This document shows, one piece after another, positions 53,252 through 61,693 of a DNA stretch of 64,000 nt. The stretch lies in assembly GCA_944386055.1 (NCBI GenBank), contig CALWZP010000007.1:39832-103831 (forward strand). The letters run 5' to 3'. The notes beneath the pieces are model-generated. The model had not been told where the DNA came from, did no database searches, and worked only from the letters and a program-made list of their open reading frames with translations. This DNA comes from an uncultured Oscillospiraceae bacterium. Its GTDB lineage: Bacteria; Bacillota; Clostridia; Oscillospirales; Oscillospiraceae. Position numbers and translations under genes: made by a program. The first letter of the stretch is position 1. Each line of letters opens with the position of its first letter.

Positions 53252-54434
53252 ACTGAACATGACCCCTGAACTGACCCTGACCCCTGATGGCGGGAGTGCC
53301 GCCGCGGCCCAGGCACCCGAGACGCCGTCCCTCACCCTGGATCCCGCGCTGAGCCCGGAGGAGGTGGCCGCTGCCCAGAAGGAGCGGGACGCCAATGCGG
53401 TGAAGCTGGATGAGAGCCAGCTTACCGAGGCGGAGCGCAAGATGGTGGACGACTTCTCCCAGAAGATCGACATCCGGGACACCTCGGTGGTGCTGCAGTA
53501 CGGCGCCGCGGCCCAGAAGAACATCGCCTCCTTCTCGGAAAACGCCCTCAACGGCGTGAAGACCAAGGACCTGGGGGAGGTGGGGGACGCCCTGTCCTCC
53601 CTGGTGGTGGAGCTGAAGAACTTCGGCCAGCCGGAGAAGAAGGGCATCGCCGGCTTCTTCCAGAAAAAGCGCAGCGAGCTGGAGGAGATGAAGGCGGGCT
53701 ACGCCAAGGCGGAGGCCAATGTGGACAAGATCGTGGCGGTACTGGAGAAGCATCAGGTGGTGCTGATGAAGGACATCGCCATGTTCGACCAGATGTACGA
53801 GCTGAACACCAAGTACTACAAGGAACTGACCATGTATATCCTGGCGGGGAAGAAGCGCCTGGAGTATCTGCGTACCCACGACCTGGAGGACCTGAAGAAG
53901 AAGGCCACCGAGACCGGAGCCCAGGAGGACGCCCAGGCCTACAACGACTTCGCCAACCTGTGCAGCCGCTTTGAGAAGAAACTCCACGACCTGGAGCTGA
54001 CGAGGATGATCTCCATCCAGATGGGGCCCCAGACCCGGCTGCTGCAGAACAACGACACCCTGATGCTGGAGAAGATCCAGTCCTCTCTGGTGAACACCAT
54101 CCCCCTGTGGAAGAGCCAGATGGTGCTGGCGCTGGGACTGGAGCATGGCCGTCAGGCCACCGCCGCCCAGACCGCCGTCACCAACATGACCAACGAACTG
54201 CTGAAGAGAAATGCGGATATGCTGAAGATGGGCACCGTGGACACTGCCCGGGAGGCGGAGCGCTCCATCGTCTCGGTGGAGACCCTGCAGCACACCAACC
54301 AGCAGCTGATCTCCACCCTGGACGAGGTGATGAAGATCCAGCAGGAGGGCGCACAGAAGCGCAAGGAGGCCGAGCTGGAGCTGGGGAGGATCGAGGGCGA
54401 GCTGAAACAGAAGCTCCTGGAACTGCGGGGCTGA
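53241..54434 (+). CDS. telA: TelA-family (toxic anion resistance) protein
   Basis: A 397-residue, almost wholly helical cytoplasmic protein of the TelA family, linked to tolerance of tellurite, bacteriocins and cell-wall antibiotics. Family segments are visible: KIDIRDTSVVLQYGAAAQKNIASFSE near residue 75, FFQKKRSELEEMKAGY near 140, the NTKYYKELTMYILAGKKRLE block near 190 and MVLALGLEHGRQA near 295. The C terminus is a long Gln/Glu-rich coiled coil. AGGAGG nine bases before ATG 53241 supports the start. The operon is xpaC, membrane protein, telA, TPM protein. Confidence 0.92.
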   Translation: MSDELNMTPELTLTPDGGSAAAAQAPETPSLTLDPALSPEEVAAAQKERDANAVKLDESQLTEAERKMVDDFSQKIDIRDTSVVLQYGAAAQKNIASFSENALNGVKTKDLGEVGDALSSLVVELKNFGQPEKKGIAGFFQKKRSELEEMKAGYAKAEANVDKIVAVLEKHQVVLMKDIAMFDQMYELNTKYYKELTMYILAGKKRLEYLRTHDLEDLKKKATETGAQEDAQAYNDFANLCSRFEKKLHDLELTRMISIQMGPQTRLLQNNDTLMLEKIQSSLVNTIPLWKSQMVLALGLEHGRQATAAQTAVTNMTNELLKRNADMLKMGTVDTAREAERSIVSVETLQHTNQQLISTLDEVMKIQQEGAQKRKEAELELGRIEGELKQKLLELRG

Positions 54435-54501
54435 AGAACAGGGAGAGACAGATCTTCTCCGAAGGGCGCGGCGTGACGCGCCGCACCAGGGAGGTGGAGC
54501 C

Positions 54502-55527
54502 TTGAAGACATTGAAAAAGCGCTGGGTCGCCGTGCTGCTGGCCATTTTGATGATCGCAGCTGCCGTGGCCATCGGCCGCTGGAAGAGCGGCCCGGTGCAG
54601 CCGCCCCACAGCGACACGGCGGAGCTGGATACCTCTCTGCCCACCCAGGCGTATGAGACCTGGATTTGGGACGAGGCGGGGGTGCTCTCCGACTGGACGG
54701 AGGAATGGGTGTGCACCTATAACGCCAACTGGGATGCCCGATACAGCAGCCTGGTGGCCATCGCCGCAGTGGAGCAGGTGGAGGGCGACCTGGCGGACTA
54801 TGCCTATACCCTGGGCAGCGAGATCGGCCTGGGAGAAAATGACGCGATTCTGGTGATGGATATCGGGAACGAGTCCGTTTGGATGGCTACCGGCGCACGC
54901 TTTTCCGACATGATGGACAGCGAACAGACCACCCAGCTATTGGATACCTATCTCTACGGCAATTTCATGGATAAAGACTATAACAATGGCGTGCTGTCTC
55001 TGTATGCCGGACTGAACGAGGTGTACAGCCAGACCTATGGCAGCACGCTCACCGTCCCGGCGCAGCCGTACCAGTCCAGCTGGATGGGGATCGCGATCTT
55101 GACGGTGATCGTGCTGGTGATGCTGCTCCTGCTCTGCTCCGTCATCGACAACATCCGGTATGCCGCCTACCACCGGCGCTATTACGGGATGGGTACGCCG
55201 CCGGTGGTGTTCCGGCCTATCCTGTTTTGGCATGGCCCCGGCTATGGCTGGTATCGCCGGCGGTGGGACCGTCCCCCGCCTCCACCGCCCGGCAGCGGCC
55301 CCAGAGGGCCCGGCGGCTTCGGCGGCGGAGGGTTCAGCCCGCCCCGCGGCGGCTTTGGCTCCTCACGGGGGGGCGGTGGTTTCTCCCGCGGCGGCGGCTT
55401 TGGTTCATCCCGAAGCGGGGGCGGCTTCTCCCGGGGCGGCTTCGGATCCTCCCGGGGAGGAGGCGGCTTCTCCCGTGGGGGTGGCTTCAGCGGAGGACGC
55501 CGGGGCGGCGGCTTTGGCCGGAGATGA
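54502..55527 (+). CDS. TPM-domain membrane protein with Gly/Ser/Arg/Phe-rich tail
   Basis: A 341-residue protein beginning at TTG 54502, seven bases after GGGAGG (no ATG gives the same N terminus). Residues 7-25 are a signal anchor; a TPM domain follows (WIWDEAGVLSDWTEEW ... LGENDAILVMDIGNESVWMATG, DYNNGVLSLYAGL), the fold of YgcG-type proteins. A second helix (GIAILTVIVLVMLLLLCSVI) ends near residue 214. The last 80 residues are low complexity: a Pro-rich patch, then repeats of GGFGSSRGGGGFSRGGG type, resembling RNA-binding RGG boxes or condensate-forming tails. It is the last gene of the telA operon. Confidence 0.85.
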   Translation: MKTLKKRWVAVLLAILMIAAAVAIGRWKSGPVQPPHSDTAELDTSLPTQAYETWIWDEAGVLSDWTEEWVCTYNANWDARYSSLVAIAAVEQVEGDLADYAYTLGSEIGLGENDAILVMDIGNESVWMATGARFSDMMDSEQTTQLLDTYLYGNFMDKDYNNGVLSLYAGLNEVYSQTYGSTLTVPAQPYQSSWMGIAILTVIVLVMLLLLCSVIDNIRYAAYHRRYYGMGTPPVVFRPILFWHGPGYGWYRRRWDRPPPPPPGSGPRGPGGFGGGGFSPPRGGFGSSRGGGGFSRGGGFGSSRSGGGFSRGGFGSSRGGGGFSRGGGFSGGRRGGGFGRR

Positions 55528-55554
55528 ATCCGCCCGCCGGATCGACAGAGACAC

Positions 55555-55593
55555 AAAACGAGCGCCCTGGCAGACGCCAGGGCGCTCGTTCTC
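55555..55593. terminator. Bidirectional terminator
   Basis: Perfect 15-bp stem (55557-55571 with 55576-55590), four-base loop, between convergent operons; the minus strand continues into TTTTGTGT. Confidence 0.75.
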
Positions 55594-55607
55594 TATCTCT
55601 GCGGCCG

Positions 55608-56393
55608 TTATCCCTGCGCATAGCGGGAGAGGAACTGCCGGGTGCGCTCCTCCTTGGGGCGCTCGATGACATCCCGGGCGGGCCCCTGCTCTACGATGAC
55701 GCCGCCGTCCATGAAGATCACCTGATCCGCCACATCACGGGCGAAGGCCATCTCGTGGGTGACGATGATCATAGTGGTCTTCTGCTCCGCCAGGGAGCGG
55801 ATCACCTTGAGTACCTCGCCGGTGAGCTCGGGGTCCAGGGCGGAGGTGGGTTCGTCAAAGCAGAGAATATCGGGGTGGAGGGCCAGGGCCCGGGCGATGG
55901 CGACCCGCTGCTGCTGTCCGCCGGAGAGCTGGCTGGGGTAGTGGTTTGCCCGTTCGCTGAGGCCCATCTTCTCCAAAAGCGTTCGGCCCTCCGCCTCGAT
56001 CTCATCCAGAATCTGTTTCTTGTTCTGCTTGAAGTCAGGCCGCTCCTGGGCCAGCAATTCCTTGGCCAGGGTGACATTTTTCAGGGCGGTGTACTGGGGA
56101 AACAGGTTGAAGGACTGGAACACCAGGCCGAAGTGGAGGCGCTTCTTCCGGACCTCGCTCTCCTTCTGAGTGTCGGGGTCGGCGGCGTCAAAGATGACGC
56201 TGCCGTTGACGGCGATGGTCCCCTGGTCGGGCTTCTCCAGAAAGTTCAGGCAGCGCAACAGGGTGGTCTTCCCGCTGCCCGACGAACCGATGATGGCCAG
56301 GGCCTGTCCCTGATCCAGGGAGAAGCTGATGTCCTCCAGCACCCGGGTGGAGCCGAAGTGCTTTTCAATGTGCTGTACATCCAAGACCGGCAT
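55608..56393 (-). CDS. Polar amino-acid ABC transporter ATPase
   Basis: A 261-residue ATPase of the GlnQ/HisP type. Walker A is GSSGSGKTT near residue 38, the Q-loop VFQSFNLFPQYT, the ABC signature LSGGQQQRVAIARAL and Walker B ILCFDEPTSALDPE, with the H-loop THEMAFA. It powers uptake of a polar amino acid with the permease and binding protein upstream. ATG 56393 lies seven bases after AGGAGG; a longer start inside the permease end is rejected. Confidence 0.95.
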   Translation of the reverse strand: MPVLDVQHIEKHFGSTRVLEDISFSLDQGQALAIIGSSGSGKTTLLRCLNFLEKPDQGTIAVNGSVIFDAADPDTQKESEVRKKRLHFGLVFQSFNLFPQYTALKNVTLAKELLAQERPDFKQNKKQILDEIEAEGRTLLEKMGLSERANHYPSQLSGGQQQRVAIARALALHPDILCFDEPTSALDPELTGEVLKVIRSLAEQKTTMIIVTHEMAFARDVADQVIFMDGGVIVEQGPARDVIERPKEERTRQFLSRYAQG

Positions 56394-56407
56394 ATCGTGC
56401 CCTCCTC

Positions 56408-57211
56408 TCACTGGAAATAGCTGAGCTTTTTCTCCACCCAGCCGAAGAGCAGGGTGAGCAGCCCGTTGAACACCAGGAAATAAAGCCCGGTAAAGAACAG
56501 CGGCCAGATCAGGCCGGAGATGCCGTGGGAGCCCTTCAGGAAGGCGTACCCCGCCCAGATGACCTCCTGAAAGGAGATGATCCGGGCCAGGGAGGTGTCC
56601 TTCACCAGGGTGATGATCTCATTGGACATGGGGGGTACGATGCGCTTGATCATCTGCAGGAGAGTGACATGGCGGAAGATCTGCCCCTTGGTCATGCCCA
56701 GCACCTGGCCGGCCTCCTGCTGGCCCACCGGGACCCCTTCGATGCCGCCCCGGTAGATGACGGAGAAGTAGCAGGCGTAGTTGATGATGAACGCCACTGC
56801 GGCGGCCAGGAAACGCCCCGGGTCCCCGCTGGGCCAGGGACTGCCCCCGTCCAGCACATAGCCGGGTATGTAGAAGATGATGAGCAGCTGCAGCATCAGC
56901 GGGGTGCCCCGGATGACCCACACCACCAGTCGGAACAGCAGCCGGATGGGCTGAAAGGCGATGAGCGCCCGGGCGATCCGCCCCGGAGAACGCTCCGGCT
57001 GCTGCGCCTGCGCGGCCTTTTGATTTCTCCGCCGGAACCACCAGTGGACGGGCCGGGCCAGGGGGGCCAGGCGGCTCATGGATCCGAAGGCGATGAGCAG
57101 GCCCAAGGGGAGCGCACCCACCAGGGTGACGGCGAAAAGCTTCAGGGTCTGGAGGAAGCCCTCGTTCAGGGCATTGACGACGACGGGAAGCGCTTCCAGA
57201 AACTTGTCCAT
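56408..57211 (-). CDS. Polar amino-acid ABC transporter permease
   Basis: A 267-residue HisM/GlnP-type permease with about five membrane helices. The EAA loop that contacts the ATPase is GIEGVPVGQQEAGQVLGMTKGQIF near residue 160. A basic cytoplasmic insertion (RRRNQKAAQAQQPERSPGRIARA, about residues 60-82) between helices is longer than in typical members. It is read after the binding-protein gene and 14 bases before the ATPase gene, so one heteromeric importer is encoded. GGATG precedes ATG 57211. Confidence 0.93.
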   Translation of the reverse strand: MDKFLEALPVVVNALNEGFLQTLKLFAVTLVGALPLGLLIAFGSMSRLAPLARPVHWWFRRRNQKAAQAQQPERSPGRIARALIAFQPIRLLFRLVVWVIRGTPLMLQLLIIFYIPGYVLDGGSPWPSGDPGRFLAAAVAFIINYACYFSVIYRGGIEGVPVGQQEAGQVLGMTKGQIFRHVTLLQMIKRIVPPMSNEIITLVKDTSLARIISFQEVIWAGYAFLKGSHGISGLIWPLFFTGLYFLVFNGLLTLLFGWVEKKLSYFQ

Positions 57212-57251
57212 AGAATCATCCTTTTTATGGTGTGGCAGGCCGGTAAACCGG

Positions 57252-57286
57252 CCAAAAGCAGAGGGCGCAGGGCCCTCTGCTTTTGG
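57252..57286 (-). terminator. Intercistronic hairpin between binding protein and permease
   Basis: Fifteen-bp perfect stem (57252-57266 with 57272-57286). Placed after the binding-protein gene, it may give partial termination or messenger protection and so more binding protein than permease. Confidence 0.6.
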
Positions 57287-57316
57287 AAGATATCAGTCGG
57301 TCAGGGACGGGGCGTG

Positions 57317-58183
57317 TTACTCCTGGGGGATGATGGCGGCCTGGACGCCGTAAGTCTCCGCCAGCTCCAGCATGGTGCCGTCGGCATAGCTGTCCACGAA
57401 GAACTGGTTGAGCATCTCGGTCAGGTCAGAGCCCTGGCGGAAGCCCACGCCGTACTCCTCGCTGTTGAGGGAGATGGTGTAGGTCAGCTGGTCATAGCTG
57501 GTGCCCTCCCCCACCATGGCGCCGGCCATGAGGGAGTCGATGATGGCGGCGTCGGCGGTGCCGGAGGCCACCTCCATCACGGCGGTGGCCTGATCCACCA
57601 CCTCGGTGTAGTTAAAGCCGTTTTCCTCGGCCTGGGTCTTGCCGGCGGAGCCGGACTCCACGGCGAAGGTCAGGTCGGCCATGCTGGCGGCGTCGGGGTA
57701 GTCCTCGGCGATGTCAGCGGGGAGCACCACCACCTGGGCGTTGTTGCAGTAGGCGTTGGAGCAGCTCATAGAGGAGAGAACCTCGTCGGTGAGGGTCATG
57801 CCGTTCCACACCACATCGATGGTTTTGCCGTCCAGCTCCATGACCTTGTTGTCCCACTCGATGAGCTGGAACTCGGCGGTGACGCCCAGGCTTTCGGCGA
57901 AGGCCCGGGCCATGTCGGCGTCAAAGCCGATCCAGTTGCCGTCGGCGTCCCGGTAGTCCATGGGATCGAACTCGGTGATGCCCACCACCAGGGTGCCCTT
58001 ATCCTGGACGAAGGCCAGGTCGCTCTCGGCCCCGCCGTTCTCGGTCTCAGCCGGGGTCTCGGCAGGGGTCTCCGCCGGGGTCTCAGCGGGGGAACCGGTG
58101 TCCTGGGTGTCGCCGTTGTTGCCGCAGGCGGCCAGGGACAGGCCCATGGTCAGGGCCAGGATCAGTGCAAGAAACTTCTTCAT
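57317..58183 (-). CDS. Amino-acid-binding lipoprotein of the ABC importer
   Basis: A 288-residue family 3 solute-binding lipoprotein. The signal peptide ends in SLAAC near residue 20. A linker of four tandem PAET units (12-base repeats, about 58027-58090) tethers the domain. The mature domain starts with GTLVVGITEFDPMDYRDADGNWIGFDADMARAFAESLGV, the classical cystine/glutamine/arginine-binding pattern. The ligand is a polar amino acid that I cannot narrow down. ATG 58183 lies eight bases after GGAGG; the frame extends to 58243 without a ribosome site. Confidence 0.95.
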   Translation of the reverse strand: MKKFLALILALTMGLSLAACGNNGDTQDTGSPAETPAETPAETPAETENGGAESDLAFVQDKGTLVVGITEFDPMDYRDADGNWIGFDADMARAFAESLGVTAEFQLIEWDNKVMELDGKTIDVVWNGMTLTDEVLSSMSCSNAYCNNAQVVVLPADIAEDYPDAASMADLTFAVESGSAGKTQAEENGFNYTEVVDQATAVMEVASGTADAAIIDSLMAGAMVGEGTSYDQLTYTISLNSEEYGVGFRQGSDLTEMLNQFFVDSYADGTMLELAETYGVQAAIIPQE

Positions 58184-58241
58184 CGTGCTATCCTCCAAAC
58201 GATCGAACAATGTACTGTCGTCCATGGGATCGACATGGGAC

Positions 58242-58270
58242 ATTGTAGCACATTAGCACATTAAAGTAAA
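58242..58270 (-). promoter_or_regulatory. Promoter of the amino-acid importer operon
   Basis: Minus-strand TTTACT (58270-58265) and TACAAT (58247-58242), 17-base spacer; the spacer contains the tandem octamer AGCACATT twice on the plus strand. Confidence 0.6.
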
Positions 58271-58415
58271 GCACGAATTTTACAAATTGTACCCCTGGAT
58301 TTCAGGGAAGATTGACAGAGAGGAGAAAAAGCGGCTGGGGTGGGACAAAGTGCGGGGAGAGGTTGTAGGCGTCCGGCGCACCGATGCCCAAAGGGCGGGG
58401 CAGCCCCAAAGAGAG

Positions 58416-58449
58416 GGCGCGTGCCCCGCCGGCTGGCGGGACACGCGCC
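58416..58449 (-). terminator. Hairpin after the SASP gene
   Basis: Fifteen-bp stem GGCGCGTG.CCCGCC with its complement (58416-58430 with 58435-58449, one mismatch); no T-run, but a second small hairpin (58460-58476) precedes it. Confidence 0.45.
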
Positions 58450-58487
58450 GCTCTTCTGGTGCGGGCAGTGCCCGCAGATGGAGAAGA

Positions 58488-58685
58488 TTACAGATTCTTC
58501 TCGTAGGACTCGATCATCTTCTTGACCATCTGGCCGCCCACAGAGCCGGCCTCGCGGCTGGTCAGGTCGCCGTTGTAGCCCTGCTTCAGGTTGACGCCCA
58601 CCTCGTTGGCAGCCTCCATCTTGAACTTGTCCATGGCGGCACGGGCCTCGGGAATGTTCAGCTTGTTGGTGTTCTTGGTAGACAT
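58488..58685 (-). CDS. Alpha/beta-type small acid-soluble spore protein
   Basis: A 65-residue SASP. It carries the conserved EVGVNLKQGYNGDLTSREAGSVGGQMVKKMIE block; these proteins coat and protect DNA in the dormant spore and are degraded at germination by the GPR protease, whose cleavage site lies in the N-terminal E-V-G-V region region of family members. It shows that the organism is a spore former. AAGGAG lies 11 bases before ATG 58685. A forespore-type promoter candidate is about 70 bases upstream. Confidence 0.96.
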   Translation of the reverse strand: MSTKNTNKLNIPEARAAMDKFKMEAANEVGVNLKQGYNGDLTSREAGSVGGQMVKKMIESYEKNL

Positions 58686-58746
58686 AGTGTTTGCATCTCC
58701 TTACTGTTTGTTGGGTGTGATTTTGTGTGGATTGAGGATCCGAGCA

Positions 58747-58775
58747 TAGTTTCGCCGGGACGGAGATTTCTATGC
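58747..58775 (-). promoter_or_regulatory. Candidate forespore (sigma-G/F-like) promoter of the SASP gene
   Basis: Minus-strand GCATA (58775-58771) matches the sigma-G -35; 17 bases on lies GAAACTA (58753-58747), an imperfect -10 (consensus like CATxxTA). Confidence 0.35.
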
Positions 58776-59038
58776 GGCGGCCAGACTTCCTTATTTCACC
58801 TGAATTTCTATTTTTGACAGATGACCGGCGGCGCGGCGGGCGCAGAGCCGACCGATCCGGTGCCTTTGAGGAGAGAATGCCGGGACAAGATTCCGGATCG
58901 CTGGAAAATCGTTTGAAAAGGGTGAAAACCGCGGATCGGCGGCCAGCTTTAACAATTTGAAAACAAAACGACAACGGTTTTCCAATGTCCGTGGGATATG
59001 GTGCAGAAGGAAAGCGCGGTGGGCAAGGGGGCAAGGGC
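58776..59038. other. Intergenic region between SASP and membrane protein genes
   Basis: No gene. A/T-rich patches near 58905-58985 (TTGAAA twice) may hold the promoter of the 59039 operon, but no well-spaced pair of boxes is seen. Confidence 0.3.
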
Positions 59039-59905
59039 ATGAGGCAGGGGCTGGACAAGATCAAACGGTGGCTGTTTCCCCCGTGGTGGGCGACCCTTCC
59101 GCTGGCGGCGGTCAGCGCCGCCGCGCTGTACCTGACCTTCACCCGGGGACTGGAGGAGACTGCGCTGGCTTACGCAGCCTATCTTCTCTCCGCCTATGCG
59201 CTGGCGGCTGCGGTGGGGCTGACGGTCCGGGCCTGCCGGCCGCTTTGGCGCCGGGTGCGCGCCATCCCTCTGGTGGTACGCTGGCGGGAGGACGCCTATT
59301 TTCGGGTATGGGCGGGTCTGGCGCTTTCCTTTCCGCTCAACCTGTGTTATGCTGGGCTGTGGACAACCTATGCGGCGCTCCGCTCCTCCTTTTGGGACGG
59401 CGCGCAGGGCTTTTACTATCTTTTGCTGTGCGCGGTGCGGCTCTATCTGCTCCGCCGGACGCCAAAGGCGCCGGGGGACATGGACCGGCGCCGGGAGCTG
59501 AAGGTGTGCCGATGGGCGGGCTGCTATCTGATGACGCTGAACCTGGCGCTGCTGTGGCTGTCGGTGCAGATTGTCCGGGAGGGACAGAGCTATGATTACC
59601 CCGGCACCCTGATCTACGCGGCGGCAGGCTATTCCTTTTACTGCCTGACCATCGCCGTGGTCAACCTGGTGAAGTACCGGCGCTTTCACAGTCCGGTGCT
59701 CTCCGCATCCAGGGCGGTGAGCCTGACCTGCGCCGCGGTGTCTATTTTTTCCCTGGAGACCGCCATGCTGACCCGGTTCGGAGGGGACGCGCAGTTCCGG
59801 GCTGTCATGACCTCGTCCACCGCCGCGGCGGTGTGCGCGCTGGTGCTGGGCATCGCGGCATTTCTGATAATCTCTTCCAGCCGGAAGCTGAAACATTGCG
59901 AATAG
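59039..59905 (+). CDS. Multi-pass membrane protein upstream of a two-component system
   Basis: A 288-residue protein with about seven membrane helices (for example WATLPLAAVSAAALYLTF, LAYAAYLLSAYALAAAVGL, AGCYLMTLNLALLWLSVQIV, AAVCALVLGIAAFLIIS). The start is ATG 59039 after an AAGGG stretch; an upstream ATG at 58985 has no ribosome site and adds a Gly-rich leader. It resembles uncharacterised Firmicutes membrane proteins often found beside response regulators; a sensory or permease-like role is possible. The response regulator begins 13 bases after its stop. Confidence 0.75.
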   Translation: MRQGLDKIKRWLFPPWWATLPLAAVSAAALYLTFTRGLEETALAYAAYLLSAYALAAAVGLTVRACRPLWRRVRAIPLVVRWREDAYFRVWAGLALSFPLNLCYAGLWTTYAALRSSFWDGAQGFYYLLLCAVRLYLLRRTPKAPGDMDRRRELKVCRWAGCYLMTLNLALLWLSVQIVREGQSYDYPGTLIYAAAGYSFYCLTIAVVNLVKYRRFHSPVLSASRAVSLTCAAVSIFSLETAMLTRFGGDAQFRAVMTSSTAAAVCALVLGIAAFLIISSSRKLKHCE

Positions 59906-59918
59906 GGAGGAATCTGAC

Positions 59919-60590
59919 ATGGTCCACATTCTTGTCCTGGAGGACGACGCCAAGCTCAATCAGCTGGTGTGCACCTACCTCAACGACAGCGGCTTTGCGG
60001 CCAAGGGCTGCCGGAATGCCAACGACGCATATGACGAACTGTACAACAGCCTGTATGATCTGATCATCTCCGATATCATGATGCCGGAGGTGGACGGCTT
60101 TGAATTTGCCCGCACGGTGCGGCAGGTGAACAAGCACATCCCCATCCTCTTCATGTCCGCCCGGGATGATCTGCCCGCCAAGCAGAAGGGCTTCCAGCTG
60201 GGCATCGACGACTATATGGTCAAACCCATCGAGCTGGACGAGCTGCTGCTGCGGGTGCGGGCCCTGCTGCGCCGGGCCAACATCGAGATGGAGCGGAAGA
60301 TCACCGCAGGCAATCTGGTGCTGGACGCCGACGGACTGACGGCGGAGGTGGACGGGGAGGAGGTGCCTGTCACCACCCGGGAGTTCAACATCCTCTACAA
60401 GCTGCTCTCCTACCCCAAGAAGACCTTCACCCGGGCGCAGCTGATGGATGAGTTCTGGGGGGTGGACAGCGAGGCCAGCCTGCGGGCGGTGGATGTGTAC
60501 ATCACCAAGCTGCGGGACAAGTTCTCGGCATGCGACGGCTTTGAGATTAAGACGGTGCGGGGACTGGGCTACAAGGCGGTATTGAAATGA
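59919..60590 (+). CDS. OmpR-type response regulator
   Basis: A 223-residue regulator. The receiver has the acidic pocket D9-D10, phosphoacceptor D52 in DLIISDIMMP, and Lys in MVKPIELDEL. The winged-helix output domain occupies about residues 125-223 (VTTREFNILYKLLSYPKKTFTRAQLMDEFWG, VDVYITKLRDKF, IKTVRGLGYK). GGGAGG eight bases before ATG 59919 supports the start. Its stop overlaps the kinase start as ATGA. Confidence 0.96.
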   Translation: MVHILVLEDDAKLNQLVCTYLNDSGFAAKGCRNANDAYDELYNSLYDLIISDIMMPEVDGFEFARTVRQVNKHIPILFMSARDDLPAKQKGFQLGIDDYMVKPIELDELLLRVRALLRRANIEMERKITAGNLVLDADGLTAEVDGEEVPVTTREFNILYKLLSYPKKTFTRAQLMDEFWGVDSEASLRAVDVYITKLRDKFSACDGFEIKTVRGLGYKAVLK

Positions 60591-61693
60591 GACGAATGCA
60601 GGATACCGTCTACGGACAGGTCCGCGTCAGCCGATTTCCTCTGCCCCTGTTCGGCGTGATTTTCGGCGGACTGATGCTGGCCTCCGGGATCCACCAGGGA
60701 GTCATCATTCTGATGCGCTATCTCGCGCTGAACGATATCGTCCTGGTCCATGCCGTCCTCCTTTATTGGGGCATGGTATCACTGGGGATGACCATTTTGA
60801 TCCGCCACCTGATGAAGACCACCTATGAAAAGCCGGTGCAGGAGCTGGCCTCCGCCACCCGAAAGGTGGCGGAGGGGGACTTCTCCGTCTATGTCCCACC
60901 TATCCACACGGCGGATAAGCTGGACTATCTGGATGTGATGATCCTGGATTTCAACAAGATGGTGGCCGAGCTGGGGAGCATCGAGACCCTGAAGACCGAC
61001 TTTTTCTCCAATGTCTCCCACGAGATCAAAACCCCGCTGGCGGTGATCCAGAACAGCGCCCAGATGCTGAAGGAGGGCGGGCTGACGCCGGAGCAGCAGG
61101 CGGACTATGTGGATACCATCGACCGGTATTCCCGCCGCCTGTCCGACCTGATTGCCAACATCCTGAAGCTGAACAAGCTGGAAAAGCAGAATATCCAGCC
61201 CAAGCCGGAACCCTATGACCTGTGCGCCCAGCTGGCGGAGTGCGCCCTGCTGTTTGAGGACCGGTGGGAGCGGAAAGGCATCGAGTTTGAGGCGGACCTG
61301 GAGGACCAGGCGGTCATCCAGGCGGACGAGAGCCTGATGGAGCTGGTGTGGAACAACCTGCTGTCCAATGCGGTGAAATTCACCCCGCCCGGCGGACGGG
61401 TCGCCCTGCGGCAGACCTCCACGGCGGAGAGCGTGGAGGTGTCCGTGTCTGACACCGGCTGCGGCATGGACGAGGAGACCTTGCAGCATATCTTCGATAA
61501 ATTCTATCAGGGGGACACCTCCCACTCCGCAGAGGGGAATGGCCTGGGCCTGGCCCTGGTGCGCCGCATCCTGCGAATGACGGGAGGCTCCATCTCAGTC
61601 ACCAGCGCGCCGGGGGAGGGCAGCACCTTCACCGTACGGCTGCCGGTCCGGCCGAGGGAGCATGCGCCCCGCAAAGGAGAGGACCAGACATGA
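60587..61693 (+). CDS. Sensor histidine kinase
   Basis: A 368-residue kinase with two membrane helices near residues 15-75 and almost no extracytoplasmic loop, so it is probably an intramembrane-sensing kinase of the type that watches envelope stress or a partner membrane protein. HAMP is seen at ASATRKVAEGDFSVYV, the phosphoacceptor is H145 in FFSNVSHEIKTPLAVIQ, and the ATPase has NLLSNAVKF, DTGCGMD and GNGLGLALV. Its start and stop both overlap neighbours by ATGA, coupling regulator, kinase and the next gene. Confidence 0.96.
   Translation: MRRMQDTVYGQVRVSRFPLPLFGVIFGGLMLASGIHQGVIILMRYLALNDIVLVHAVLLYWGMVSLGMTILIRHLMKTTYEKPVQELASATRKVAEGDFSVYVPPIHTADKLDYLDVMILDFNKMVAELGSIETLKTDFFSNVSHEIKTPLAVIQNSAQMLKEGGLTPEQQADYVDTIDRYSRRLSDLIANILKLNKLEKQNIQPKPEPYDLCAQLAECALLFEDRWERKGIEFEADLEDQAVIQADESLMELVWNNLLSNAVKFTPPGGRVALRQTSTAESVEVSVSDTGCGMDEETLQHIFDKFYQGDTSHSAEGNGLGLALVRRILRMTGGSISVTSAPGEGSTFTVRLPVRPREHAPRKGEDQT

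Noticed and set aside
55310..55527. Repeat array that might be CRISPR
   Set aside because: Short irregular Gly/Ser-coding repeats in frame inside the TPM gene; no spacers or cas genes.
58027..58090. Tandem 12-base repeats as a minisatellite or CRISPR
   Set aside because: They are in-frame PAET codons of a lipoprotein linker.
58971..59030. ATG at 58985 as start of the membrane protein
   Set aside because: No ribosome binding site and a Gly/Arg-rich leader atypical of a membrane protein; ATG 59039 fits better.
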